This document shows, one piece after another, positions 25,199 through 33,429 of a stretch of DNA of 34,962 bases. The DNA lies in NCBI GenBank assembly GCA_002686835.1, contig NYYP01000046.1, positions 1 to 34,962 on the forward strand, read 5' to 3'. The position numbers were made by a program, and so were the translations under genes. The notes beneath the pieces were generated by a model. That model had not been told where the DNA came from and searched no databases. It worked only from the letters and a program-made list of their open reading frames with translations. Source of the stretch: Opitutia bacterium. Lineage in GTDB: Bacteria; Verrucomicrobiota; Verrucomicrobiia; Opitutales; Seribacteraceae. Within the stretch, counting starts at the first letter, position 1. Each line of letters begins with the position of its first letter.

Positions 25199-26011
25199 TT
25201 ATGAAAATGAGTTTCGCAAATTCTCCAGTGAGATTCTCGCACATGCCCCTTCATCCGGGAAATAATCAAACGCCTCCACGGATACCCATCTGTTGTAATT
25301 TACTTCTTTCAGTGCATTGGCTACATCAATGAAATTGGTATCTCCCTGTCCCGGACCCCGAAGGTTGGAATCATTGGCATGGAAATGAATGCAGTCCTCA
25401 TGAAACTCCTGAATCGCCGGACAGACTCCATTGGGCTCGGCGGTCATAGCTTTTACATCAAGGTGCAATCCACAGGCGGGGTGGTTGACTGCCTTTACAA
25501 AATCACTGCCTTGGGCACAGGAGGAGAGAAAGTCGGTTTCCACTTTGGCGAGCGGTTCAATCGCAAAAGCAACTCCGAGATCTTCAATTTGCTGGCAAAC
25601 CTCTTTCATCAGTTTTACCGCCCGTTCAAAGGCCTGCTCATAAGTGGTGCCAGGAAGGAGGTTACGCTGCTGGGGGCTACCCAGAACCAGGATGGAGCCA
25701 TTCATTCTCGCTGTGAGTTGGCCGAGTTTAATCAGGTATTCCTGAGTAATTTCCAAAATCGCAGGGTCACTATGGGTGAGGTGCAGTCCCTCAGTTTCTG
25801 CCATTAGCCAATGCAGTCCGACTACTTCCAATCCCGCTCTTTCCGCAGCCGTGCGGCAACGGTCGGCATCGGGTTCAGTCAGATCTCTCGGATTTGCCTG
25901 TAAGGTAAAGGGGGCAATTTCCACGCCCTCATATCCAATGTCGGCTATTTTATGAAACGCATCCTCGAGCGGAAGGTTGCGGAAAATCTCATTACACAGA
26001 GCAAATTTCAT
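25199..26011 (-). CDS. TIM-barrel sugar phosphate isomerase/epimerase
   Basis: The 270-residue protein belongs to the xylose isomerase-like TIM-barrel (AP endonuclease 2) superfamily. It opens MKFALCNEIF with an early IADIGYEGVEIAP strand-helix pair. Likely metal ligands are Glu152 (AIEPLAKVE), Asp185 (LHLDVKAM), His211 (IHFHAND) and Glu246 (VSVEAFDY), the four-residue site of sugar epimerases and 2-keto-myo-inositol-type enzymes. It has no signal peptide, so it acts in the cytoplasm. It is the last gene of the minus-strand unit, 17 bp after the propeller/DUF6807 gene, and is likely to process the imported product of the exported partners. Confidence 0.88.
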   Translation of the reverse strand: MKFALCNEIFRNLPLEDAFHKIADIGYEGVEIAPFTLQANPRDLTEPDADRCRTAAERAGLEVVGLHWLMAETEGLHLTHSDPAILEITQEYLIKLGQLTARMNGSILVLGSPQQRNLLPGTTYEQAFERAVKLMKEVCQQIEDLGVAFAIEPLAKVETDFLSSCAQGSDFVKAVNHPACGLHLDVKAMTAEPNGVCPAIQEFHEDCIHFHANDSNLRGPGQGDTNFIDVANALKEVNYNRWVSVEAFDYFPDEGACARISLENLRNSFS

Positions 26012-26028
26012 GATCTAAAAATGCTGGG

Positions 26029-28473
26029 TTACTTATTCTTGGCGAGGTAATCCTCGGGGTACCCGGGGTGCGGTGGCATAATCGAAGTCGGGTGTGCGGG
26101 TTTCTTGGAATACCGGGCAAATCTTTCCTCAATCTTTGCATCATCATGGTTGTCAAAGGAGTGAAATATAATTTGGTAACGGAATCCCAGCGATTGGCCT
26201 TTTGGAATGGTCCGTCCCCCATCTCCTTTGATTTTTTCGGGTGCAAATGGATTGGCAGAAATCAGACCATAGTCCCGGGCATGCCACCAAGACTTCTGTT
26301 TGCCCTTGGATGGGTTGGTGGGATGGCTAAGGAATGCAATGCCTGCGGGTTTGCCTTCGACTGTGCCAAAGTAATGCACCCAGTCTGCCCGTTTACCCCA
26401 CACTGCTTTAGCCTGATCCCCTTCACTGTTGCGGGCGTGCCCGAAAACTTGCTTTACCCCATCCTTTGGACTGGCTTGTAGGCGAAGGTCTGTATGAGTG
26501 CGGATGGCAAAGAACCCATCCTTAAACGCGTCAATTTGCACGGGTCCATTAGTTGCATGGAGAAAAAATTCCAGATCAATGGTACGGGAATTTGAATCTC
26601 CAAAAAAGGAGAGCGTGCGGGTATCGGCAGCCATGGTTTCTCCCTGCTTATTTTTCCAGGCGTTCAAAGTTTTGATCAATGCACGGTCCTTGCCCGAGCG
26701 GGTCTCAATCAATCTTCTTTGCTCAATGGATCCGGAATTGGGTCGATCAATATGCCAGAAATTTGCCCCGCTTATCCGCTCGTGACCAATGAAGATTCCC
26801 TGATGGTGAATATGGTCGTGGGCTTCACCGGGAGTGTCTTTTTTGAGGGGCCAATCACGCAGCATCTTCTGACCATCCGGTCCGGTTACCTGCCAAATGA
26901 TGGGTTTATTAGAGGAAGTATTGTCGTAGGTGGCGAAAGGTTTACCTCCCAGGCTAACTTGAAGACCTCTTTCTGTCCTGAGGATTGTTGCCGGATAGTC
27001 ACTGGGTGGTCTCTTCAGGCGTTGGACAGTGTATTGCACAAATGGGCTTTTCATTTCTGAGCCACTTGTTGACTTTATCGAAAATGATAATTCGTAGATT
27101 CTTCCGGGTGCCAGGTTTTCCACCGCAACCCCCCAGGTTGGGTTATCGGAATCGTCCAGTTTTTGAATCCCAAGAATTTTGTGGTCTTTTTTGTCCAGTT
27201 CTCCGGAACCATACCTGTATCCATATTCAAATCGGTAACTGCGGATTTTGATATTCTGGGAGAGTTTATCCGGGTTGGATATGGGCTCGGTAAAGCCAAT
27301 ATTGAATCCATCAACGGTGAGCGAGCATGACTTTACATGAAAAGGAGCCTTTGCGTTGTAGGTGATCCGCTGGATTCCTTCATCGGGTCGCTGCCAGCCG
27401 CGTGTGGTCGATCCGTAGTAGATCGATTTACCATCAGGGGAGGGGGCGATGCGCACGCCACCGGCTCGCAGTTGTGCATTTTCATAGAAGAGCGCAGCAG
27501 CACCCTGCCAGGCACTGTCCACTTCCTCCGGCATCAGGCGGACAATCCGTCTCCCGTTTTCATCGGGTACCAGCATCTGTCCGGTAAAGGGTCCAAAGTT
27601 TTTTGATTGAATGACCATTGGTTCCCCGGGTGAGTGCATCATTTTACGGGGCAGATCCATTGCTGGCTTGTCATAAAGTTCATCCAGTAGTTTGCGCGGA
27701 TAAAATAAGGGCATTCCAAAAGGCTCGTACCGTTCGTCCCATACGAGACTGGAAGGATGCCCATGGAAGCCATCCTTTTTTATATGGTAGATAGGGGAGC
27801 CACCCCGCCAGTCCCCCTGGTTGTCTCCGCACCAGAGGTTGCCGCTTTCATCCCGGGCAATGCCGTTATGCATGCGGAAACCATTGGCGAAAGGGGTGAG
27901 CGTGCCATCCTTTTGGTAGTGCACCACATAGCCCTTTTGTTTCACGGCAGCGAAATTCCGGCCCCTTCTTCCGTCATGCTTATATTCGCCCCGGGATGTG
28001 TAAAAGGTGGGGCCATTGTGGGAAGCCGTGCCCAGTGCAATATAGAACCCACCATCCCCATCCGGGCAGATGGCATTGGTTTCATGATAATTTCCACTAA
28101 GCCCAAAATCGGAGCATAAGTTGCGGTATCGGTCGGCCACACCATCTCCATCCAGATCCTCGATCAGGGTGAGTTCAGCCATCTGGCTGACCACAATTTT
28201 TCCGGGTGCAATGACTTCCATACCCATGCCATTGTGCAGGCCTGTGGCAAACACTTGCCACTCAATCTTTGCCAAATCCTTGCCAGGTTGGCTAACCACT
28301 ACATCCCCACGACGCAGGCAGGCATAGAGTTTACCATTCTGATCAAATGCAAGATCGCCAATCTCTGGAGGTAATTCGGCAGGGAAGGGGACATCCTCTA
28401 GAATGTAGCTATTTGCCCATCCGGTGGAGCTAATCAACAGGGAAAAAAGAACGAAGAGAAAATTGGATTTCAT
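26029..28473 (-). CDS. Exported beta-propeller (sorbosone dehydrogenase-like) fused to DUF6807 domain
   Basis: The 814-residue protein has a Sec signal peptide (about 1-21). The N-terminal half (about 25-380) is a propeller of the glucose/sorbosone dehydrogenase or PVC membrane-bound dehydrogenase type. It shows LAFDQNGKLYA, DLDGDGVADRYRNL, FRMHNGIARDESGNLWCGDNQGD and ending blades with SPDGKSIYYG. A linker of about 90 residues, beta-sandwich-like, follows. The C-terminal part (about 490-790) matches DUF6807 (PmoA-like), with EAHDHIHHQGIFIGHE near 546-561 and SGANFWHIDR. DUF6807 has no established activity. Haem motifs are absent; the neighbouring cytochrome may supply electron transfer. It starts 8 bp after the cytochrome gene. 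Confidence 0.82.
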   Translation of the reverse strand: MKSNFLFVLFSLLISSTGWANSYILEDVPFPAELPPEIGDLAFDQNGKLYACLRRGDVVVSQPGKDLAKIEWQVFATGLHNGMGMEVIAPGKIVVSQMAELTLIEDLDGDGVADRYRNLCSDFGLSGNYHETNAICPDGDGGFYIALGTASHNGPTFYTSRGEYKHDGRRGRNFAAVKQKGYVVHYQKDGTLTPFANGFRMHNGIARDESGNLWCGDNQGDWRGGSPIYHIKKDGFHGHPSSLVWDERYEPFGMPLFYPRKLLDELYDKPAMDLPRKMMHSPGEPMVIQSKNFGPFTGQMLVPDENGRRIVRLMPEEVDSAWQGAAALFYENAQLRAGGVRIAPSPDGKSIYYGSTTRGWQRPDEGIQRITYNAKAPFHVKSCSLTVDGFNIGFTEPISNPDKLSQNIKIRSYRFEYGYRYGSGELDKKDHKILGIQKLDDSDNPTWGVAVENLAPGRIYELSFSIKSTSGSEMKSPFVQYTVQRLKRPPSDYPATILRTERGLQVSLGGKPFATYDNTSSNKPIIWQVTGPDGQKMLRDWPLKKDTPGEAHDHIHHQGIFIGHERISGANFWHIDRPNSGSIEQRRLIETRSGKDRALIKTLNAWKNKQGETMAADTRTLSFFGDSNSRTIDLEFFLHATNGPVQIDAFKDGFFAIRTHTDLRLQASPKDGVKQVFGHARNSEGDQAKAVWGKRADWVHYFGTVEGKPAGIAFLSHPTNPSKGKQKSWWHARDYGLISANPFAPEKIKGDGGRTIPKGQSLGFRYQIIFHSFDNHDDAKIEERFARYSKKPAHPTSIMPPHPGYPEDYLAKNK

Positions 28474-28481
28474 AAAGCAGT

Positions 28482-29570
28482 CTACTTGTATTTTTTAATA
28501 AAAAGAACGAGAGAATCATACTCCAGCGGTTGCAGTTGGTAGGGTGGCATCATTCCCATGAGGTAACCCTTAACGGTTTTGGCACCCGGGTTTTGAATGG
28601 ATTCAATCAGGTAAGCATCATCTGCTTTTTGAGCCGAAGCGGTAATGAATTCACGATGACTGCCAGCCAGACCCTTGAAAGTTGGGCCATGGTTTAGCCC
28701 TCCATCGGTGGTATGACAGGCCACACAGCCCATGCTGTTGTAGAGTTCCTCCCCTTTAGCAATGGTTGCCTCCTTGAGTGCAGCTGCTTTTTGGTCTGAA
28801 GAATAGCGGTCTCCCGCGTTGGGGCGGATTACCACCACCAGTTTGCCTGGTTCGGAGCTTACTTCTCTGATCTGAGTTTTGGGAGACTTGTAGGAAACCT
28901 TCTCCTTACCTGCCGTGGCAAGAGTCAGCTGGAGTGTCTGGGTATCAGGTCCAATGCGAGGAGTAAATTGAATGGTATGATTTCCTGCCGAAAAAGAAAA
29001 AACAGGTTGTTTTGATTTGTCTAGATCGTATCCAAGGTACCTGGGGGCACCCAGTTCGGCAATGGATTTACCATCAATATGGATAGGGTGCTTTCCCTGT
29101 GCCTTGTAAAAAAGAAAGCCATAAAGCTCCGGTACATAACCGAACCCTTTTCGGTGCCCTACGGCTTTGTTACCCCAGTAGTTTTTCATATCAAGGAACC
29201 CATCTGTCCATGCGTAGAGCAATCTGCATTCGGTGGTATCCCATACATAGGAAAGTCTTTTGCCCAGGTTGACGGCTATGGCTGCAGGTACACCGGGTAT
29301 AGGTGATTGTACACTATTATTTTCTTTGCCACTACGGGCAGTGTATTTGGCAACACTCGTACCCCTAGAGTGGTTTCCTAGCACCAGATTGCGATCCAGT
29401 TTAGGGTCCGGGCAATAGGTGCGCAGAATGAGCGGGCGTTCCACAGTTCCCATAGGCTTGGTATCAAAGGTGAGGTAGCCTGTGTCCTTAAAGTTTTGGG
29501 CAACCGTCATTGGAATGAATAACAGTAAAAAAGATAGGCTAAGTAAGACAAATGATTGGTTTCTTTTCAT
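28482..29570 (-). CDS. Exported c-type cytochrome protein with N-terminal beta domain
   Basis: The 362-residue protein has a signal peptide ending near MTVAQ (about residue 24). A beta-rich domain of about 210 residues follows, with PA14/carbohydrate-binding-like features: aromatic-rich strands and HPIHIDGKSIAELG. The C-terminal cytochrome c domain (about 272-362) has CVACH at Cys282/Cys285/His286 and a likely axial Met341 in MGMMPP. It should carry one covalent haem in the periplasm and pass electrons, probably from the propeller protein encoded next. This is the first gene of the minus-strand unit, divergent from iclR. Inverted repeat TTTAC-N4-GTAAA lies just upstream of its start. Confidence 0.87.
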   Translation of the reverse strand: MKRNQSFVLLSLSFLLLFIPMTVAQNFKDTGYLTFDTKPMGTVERPLILRTYCPDPKLDRNLVLGNHSRGTSVAKYTARSGKENNSVQSPIPGVPAAIAVNLGKRLSYVWDTTECRLLYAWTDGFLDMKNYWGNKAVGHRKGFGYVPELYGFLFYKAQGKHPIHIDGKSIAELGAPRYLGYDLDKSKQPVFSFSAGNHTIQFTPRIGPDTQTLQLTLATAGKEKVSYKSPKTQIREVSSEPGKLVVVIRPNAGDRYSSDQKAAALKEATIAKGEELYNSMGCVACHTTDGGLNHGPTFKGLAGSHREFITASAQKADDAYLIESIQNPGAKTVKGYLMGMMPPYQLQPLEYDSLVLFIKKYK

Positions 29571-29576
29571 ATTTGC

Positions 29577-29590
29577 TTTACGCGAGTAAA
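29577..29590. promoter_or_regulatory. Inverted repeat TTTAC-N4-GTAAA before the cytochrome gene
   Basis: Perfect 5-bp arms with a 4-bp spacer, 6 bp upstream of the minus-strand cytochrome start. It may be an operator or part of the 5' UTR. No known site is matched. Confidence 0.3.
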
Positions 29591-29679
29591 CCTAATTGTC
29601 TCAAGACTGGCAAAGATAAAATTTACTTTCCCGGAAATTAATAGTGGCAACTTTTTATTTTTGTCTAAATTTATGGACA

Positions 29680-29713
29680 ATTTGATATTTGGTATATAGT
29701 TGATATATCAAAT
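29680..29713. promoter_or_regulatory. Candidate IclR operator: nested palindromes at the iclR start
   Basis: Arms ATTTGATAT (29680-29688) and ATATCAAAT (29705-29713) are perfectly inverted. Inside the right part lies the 12-bp palindrome TTGATATATCAA (29700-29711), which ends at the iclR ATG. Regulators of this family commonly bind palindromes next to their own gene, so autoregulation and control of the divergent unit are plausible. Confidence 0.5.
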
Positions 29714-30503
29714 GAAGGTGAAAATTGAGGATAAGTATAGGGTGCCTGGGCTTGAGCGCGGACTGAGAGTTATTGAATTTTTAAACTGTCATCCAGACGG
29801 AATGACAATGGGTGAACTCAGTTCCCGTCTAGGTATTCCCACTAACAGTATCTACCGGATTTTGGCCACATTGGAACGGGGGAACTATGTGCGGAAGAAC
29901 GAAAATAGTTCCCTTTATTATTTGAGTTCCAAGCTGCTGAGTATGTCTACTCCGGTCACTGGAGTCCCTTCATTTGTGGAATCTTCCCTAGTGCACATGC
30001 GCACTCTTCGTGACCATACCAAAGAAAGCATTCTTTGTGGAACCTTGCTGGGTCACGAGGGGGTTGTTTTGGAGCAGGTTGAGGGCTTGCACTCATTTAG
30101 TTTTCGAATCAAGCCAGGCCTCCGTTTTCCTCTGCATACTGCAGCTCCAGGGAAATTATTTCTTGCCCATATGTCTGACCAGGATCGGGCTGATTATCTG
30201 GATAGGGCAACTTTTGAGAAATTCACCCCTAATACACTGACTTCAGAATCTGCACTGATGAAGGAAGTAAAACTGGCAAGGCAGGAGGGGTATGCATTTG
30301 ACCGTGAAGAGGAAATGATCGGTCAGTTTTGCGTGGCCTCAGGAGTCTTTAACAGATCAGGCCGCTTGATCGGGGCTATCTGGTTGGTGGCTCCATCCAG
30401 CAGAGTGCGGTCTTCTGACCTGCCTGGTTTTGCAATAAAAGTTCGTGAATGTGCTGAGCGGATATCTTTATCATTTGGACACTCCAGTTTGCGGGTTGCC
30501 TAG
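29712..30503 (+). CDS. IclR-family transcriptional regulator
   Basis: The 263-residue protein has an N-terminal winged helix (about 12-68) with the recognition region TMGELSSRLGIPTNSIYRIL. The effector-binding domain (about 85-255) carries the family features LHTAAPGKLFLAH and GYAFDREEEMIGQFCVASGVFN. These regulators usually sense a small carbon-source metabolite. The frame opens with TTG at 29700, inside the palindrome; the ATG at 29712 is preferred. The gene is divergent from the cytochrome/propeller/isomerase unit and 14 bp ahead of the DUF1549/DUF1553 gene, so it probably controls both arms. Confidence 0.93.
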   Translation: MKVKIEDKYRVPGLERGLRVIEFLNCHPDGMTMGELSSRLGIPTNSIYRILATLERGNYVRKNENSSLYYLSSKLLSMSTPVTGVPSFVESSLVHMRTLRDHTKESILCGTLLGHEGVVLEQVEGLHSFSFRIKPGLRFPLHTAAPGKLFLAHMSDQDRADYLDRATFEKFTPNTLTSESALMKEVKLARQEGYAFDREEEMIGQFCVASGVFNRSGRLIGAIWLVAPSSRVRSSDLPGFAIKVRECAERISLSFGHSSLRVA

Positions 30504-30517
30504 TTCCCTTTTGACAA

Positions 30518-33427
30518 ATGAAGTTGTTTAAATTTGCCCTGGTTCTTTCACTTGCATTTTCTCAAATTACCCTTCTTGCCGAGCGAGAATACACCGATGA
30601 ACAAATTGCATTCTGGGAGGATGAGGCTTTTCCTGTCCTGGAGGAGAATTGCTGGAGTTGTCATGGGGTTTCCAAAAAAATACGGGGTGGTTTAGTTCTA
30701 ACAACATTGGAAGGCGTGCTCAAAGGTGGTGAGTTTGGTCCATCCGTGGATTTGAAGAATCCAGCCAACAGTCTACTCCTTAAGATGACATCCCATCAGG
30801 ATAAGGATCATGAAATGCCACCCGATGGCAAAATGGCAGATGAAGATATTGCCGTGCTTGCAAAATGGATTGAGCTGGGTGTTCCCTTTCCTGTTGCAGA
30901 TGAAGTGGAACCAGAAGGCGAAATCGTCCACCATGGTGCGGACTATGAAAAAGGGAAGCAGCATTGGGGCTTCAAAAAAGCAGCTAAGCCCACCTTGCCC
31001 GATGAAAGCATGGGTTCCCATCCCATCGACCGCTTCGTTAATCATCGCCTGGAAAAGGCAAATATTCGATCCAATAGCCGGGCCGAGGACCATGTATTGA
31101 TACGCCGGGTCTTTTATGATCTTACCGGGCTTCCGCCAACTCCCGCCGAAGTGGAAGCCTATGTCAATGACCAAGATCAGAACAAATTCAGTCAACTGGT
31201 TGACCGCTTGCTTGCCACTCCACACTACGGGGAGAAATGGGGCAGGCACTGGCTCGATCTTGTCCGCTACGCCGAGACCAATGGATATGAGCGTGATGGC
31301 AATAAGCCTGAAATTTGGCGCTACCGTGATTATGTGATTGATTCCTTTAATCAAAATAAGCCCTATGACCGCCTGATCCTTGAGCACATTGCAGGGGATG
31401 AATTGCCAGATGCCGATGCCGCATCCATCACTGCGACCGGTTACCAGCGGCTTGGTGTTTGGGATGATGAGCCCGCAGACCGGACCCTTGCCAGATTCGA
31501 TTATCTCGATGACATTGTGCGCACTTCCGGTGAACTCTTTTTGGGGATGACCATTGGATGTGCCCGTTGTCATGACCATAAGATCGATCCTATTTCGGCG
31601 AAGGATTATTACTCCATGCTTTCCTTCTTTGCCAATGTTACTCCCCACCGCCAGGCACAGTCGAACTTGGTTCAGGTGACCTCTGCAAATCCAGATCCTC
31701 AATCCTTGCAAACTCGTAGAAAGTGGGAAGTCCGCAGGAATCAGCTCCAAAAAAGTGTGCAATCCTTAAAAAGTGAATTTTTTGCCAAGTTGGATTCCAG
31801 GCACCTTCCTTCCCCCACTCTTGATTTAACCGACGCCCGTGCGGGTGGAATTGATTGGAAATATAGCTTAAAAAACCCCGGAGATGCCTGGGAGACCAAT
31901 GGGTTTGGTGATGCTCAGTGGTTGGTCGGAAAATCCGGCTTTGGGTTGAGAGGTACTCCTGGCTCAATAGTCAATACGGAATGGAAAACCAAGGATATTT
32001 GGTTACGTCACAAATTTGGTTTGGCAGAGTTACCCAAGTCACTCTTTCTCTCTTTTCATCACGATGAGGATATTACCGTATTTCTGAATGGCCGGCAGAT
32101 TCTGCATCGCACCGGATACTCCACTTACTACCAGACCGAAGATGTCACAAAGTCGGCGATTTCTGCCCTCCAGACCGGTCAGAATGTACTCGCTGTTCAT
32201 GTGAAACAAACCACAGGCGGACAGTTCTTTGATCTTTCCCTGCGTGGATTTGCCAAACCCGTGAATTTGGACCAGCTCCTCAACAAACATGGTAAAGAGG
32301 TATTGTCCGCTGGCCGTTTTAATTTGTACAATAAAGATAAAGCCTTCCTTGCTACGCATCTGAAAGCTGAACCTTCATCCAACCAGTATCCTGTGCTTGC
32401 GGTTGCAGAAAGTGGGGACCATCCCATCCATATCCTTCGTCGGGGAAATCCTGCCTTACCCGGGCCTTTGGTCAATCCCGCTTTTCCTGGCATTTTGGGT
32501 GATACAATTGCAGAAATTCCTGCATCCTATCAAACCAGCAAGTCCAGTGGTCGCCGCCGGGTCCTTGCCGAGTGGTTGGCATCTGCAGATAATCCCATGA
32601 CTGCCCGGGTGATGGTAAACCGGATCTGGCAGTACCACTTTGGCCGTGGAATCGTTCGTTCTTCCAATGATTTTGGGCTTCAGGGGGACGATCCCACCCA
32701 TCCGGATCTTCTCAATTGGCTGGCTCATCAATTTGTGGAATCCGGTTGGGATATTAAAGCGATGCACCGCTTGATTATGTCATCCGATGCCTACCAGCGT
32801 TCCTCTGCTCCGAACGATCAGGCACTGCTGGAGGATCCTTTGAATAACCTTTTCTGGCGCTTTGATATGCGCCGGTTGCAGGCAGAAGAGGTACGCGACT
32901 CTATCCTCGCTGCCCGGGGTAGTCTCAATTTACAGATGGGTGGCCCAAGTGTAACCCCACCACTCCCGGCCATCGTCCTGGCTACTGCTTCCAAACCGGA
33001 CCAGGCATGGGGTCGGTCAAGTCCTGCACAGGCAAACCGTCGCAGTGTATATGTAAAGGTAAAGCGGTCCTTGCAGGATCCCATCTTACTTAGCCACGAT
33101 GCAGCAGACACCGATGCCACCTGTCCGGTCCGTTTTACCACCACTGTGCCCACACAGGCCCTTACCATGATTAATGGGGAATTTGTCAATGATTCCGCCC
33201 TTACTTTTGCCGAGCGTATCCGCAAGCAAGGAGGTAGTACTTTGCGGGATCAAGTCAGACACGGGCTATCGATTGTTTTTTCACGCAAACCTGAGCCAGA
33301 AGAAATCGAGGCAGGTGTAAGAATGGTGGAGGATGTAAAAATGGCAGGAAATCTCACTGAAAAGGATGCTCTCGAACGGTTTGCTCTCCTCGCCCTAAAC
33401 CTAAATGAATTTATTTACCTAGACTAG
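30518..33427 (+). CDS. PSCyt1-DUF1549-DUF1553 exported haem protein (PSD1 type)
   Basis: The 969-residue protein has a signal peptide (about 1-21) and a planctomycete-type cytochrome (PSCyt1) with CWSCHG at Cys45/Cys48/His49. DUF1549 (PSCyt2, about 150-370) includes KWGRHWLDLVRYAETNGYERD and a second haem-type motif, CARCH, at 348-352. A beta-sandwich insert of about 140 residues (about 444-581) includes LSFHHDEDITVFLNGRQI. DUF1553 (PSD1, about 677-960) includes ARVMVNRIWQYHFGRGIV. The family is nearly confined to the PVC group and is periplasmic. Its reaction is unknown; two haem motifs suggest redox work. It lies 2 bp before the DUF1501 gene, its standard partner. Confidence 0.93.
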   Translation: MKLFKFALVLSLAFSQITLLAEREYTDEQIAFWEDEAFPVLEENCWSCHGVSKKIRGGLVLTTLEGVLKGGEFGPSVDLKNPANSLLLKMTSHQDKDHEMPPDGKMADEDIAVLAKWIELGVPFPVADEVEPEGEIVHHGADYEKGKQHWGFKKAAKPTLPDESMGSHPIDRFVNHRLEKANIRSNSRAEDHVLIRRVFYDLTGLPPTPAEVEAYVNDQDQNKFSQLVDRLLATPHYGEKWGRHWLDLVRYAETNGYERDGNKPEIWRYRDYVIDSFNQNKPYDRLILEHIAGDELPDADAASITATGYQRLGVWDDEPADRTLARFDYLDDIVRTSGELFLGMTIGCARCHDHKIDPISAKDYYSMLSFFANVTPHRQAQSNLVQVTSANPDPQSLQTRRKWEVRRNQLQKSVQSLKSEFFAKLDSRHLPSPTLDLTDARAGGIDWKYSLKNPGDAWETNGFGDAQWLVGKSGFGLRGTPGSIVNTEWKTKDIWLRHKFGLAELPKSLFLSFHHDEDITVFLNGRQILHRTGYSTYYQTEDVTKSAISALQTGQNVLAVHVKQTTGGQFFDLSLRGFAKPVNLDQLLNKHGKEVLSAGRFNLYNKDKAFLATHLKAEPSSNQYPVLAVAESGDHPIHILRRGNPALPGPLVNPAFPGILGDTIAEIPASYQTSKSSGRRRVLAEWLASADNPMTARVMVNRIWQYHFGRGIVRSSNDFGLQGDDPTHPDLLNWLAHQFVESGWDIKAMHRLIMSSDAYQRSSAPNDQALLEDPLNNLFWRFDMRRLQAEEVRDSILAARGSLNLQMGGPSVTPPLPAIVLATASKPDQAWGRSSPAQANRRSVYVKVKRSLQDPILLSHDAADTDATCPVRFTTTVPTQALTMINGEFVNDSALTFAERIRKQGGSTLRDQVRHGLSIVFSRKPEPEEIEAGVRMVEDVKMAGNLTEKDALERFALLALNLNEFIYLD

Positions 33428-33429
33428 AT

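Noticed and set aside
30773-31762. 329-codon minus-strand frame
   Set aside because: It lies entirely inside the DUF1549/DUF1553 gene, whose protein matches its family along the length; the antisense translation looks like no known protein.
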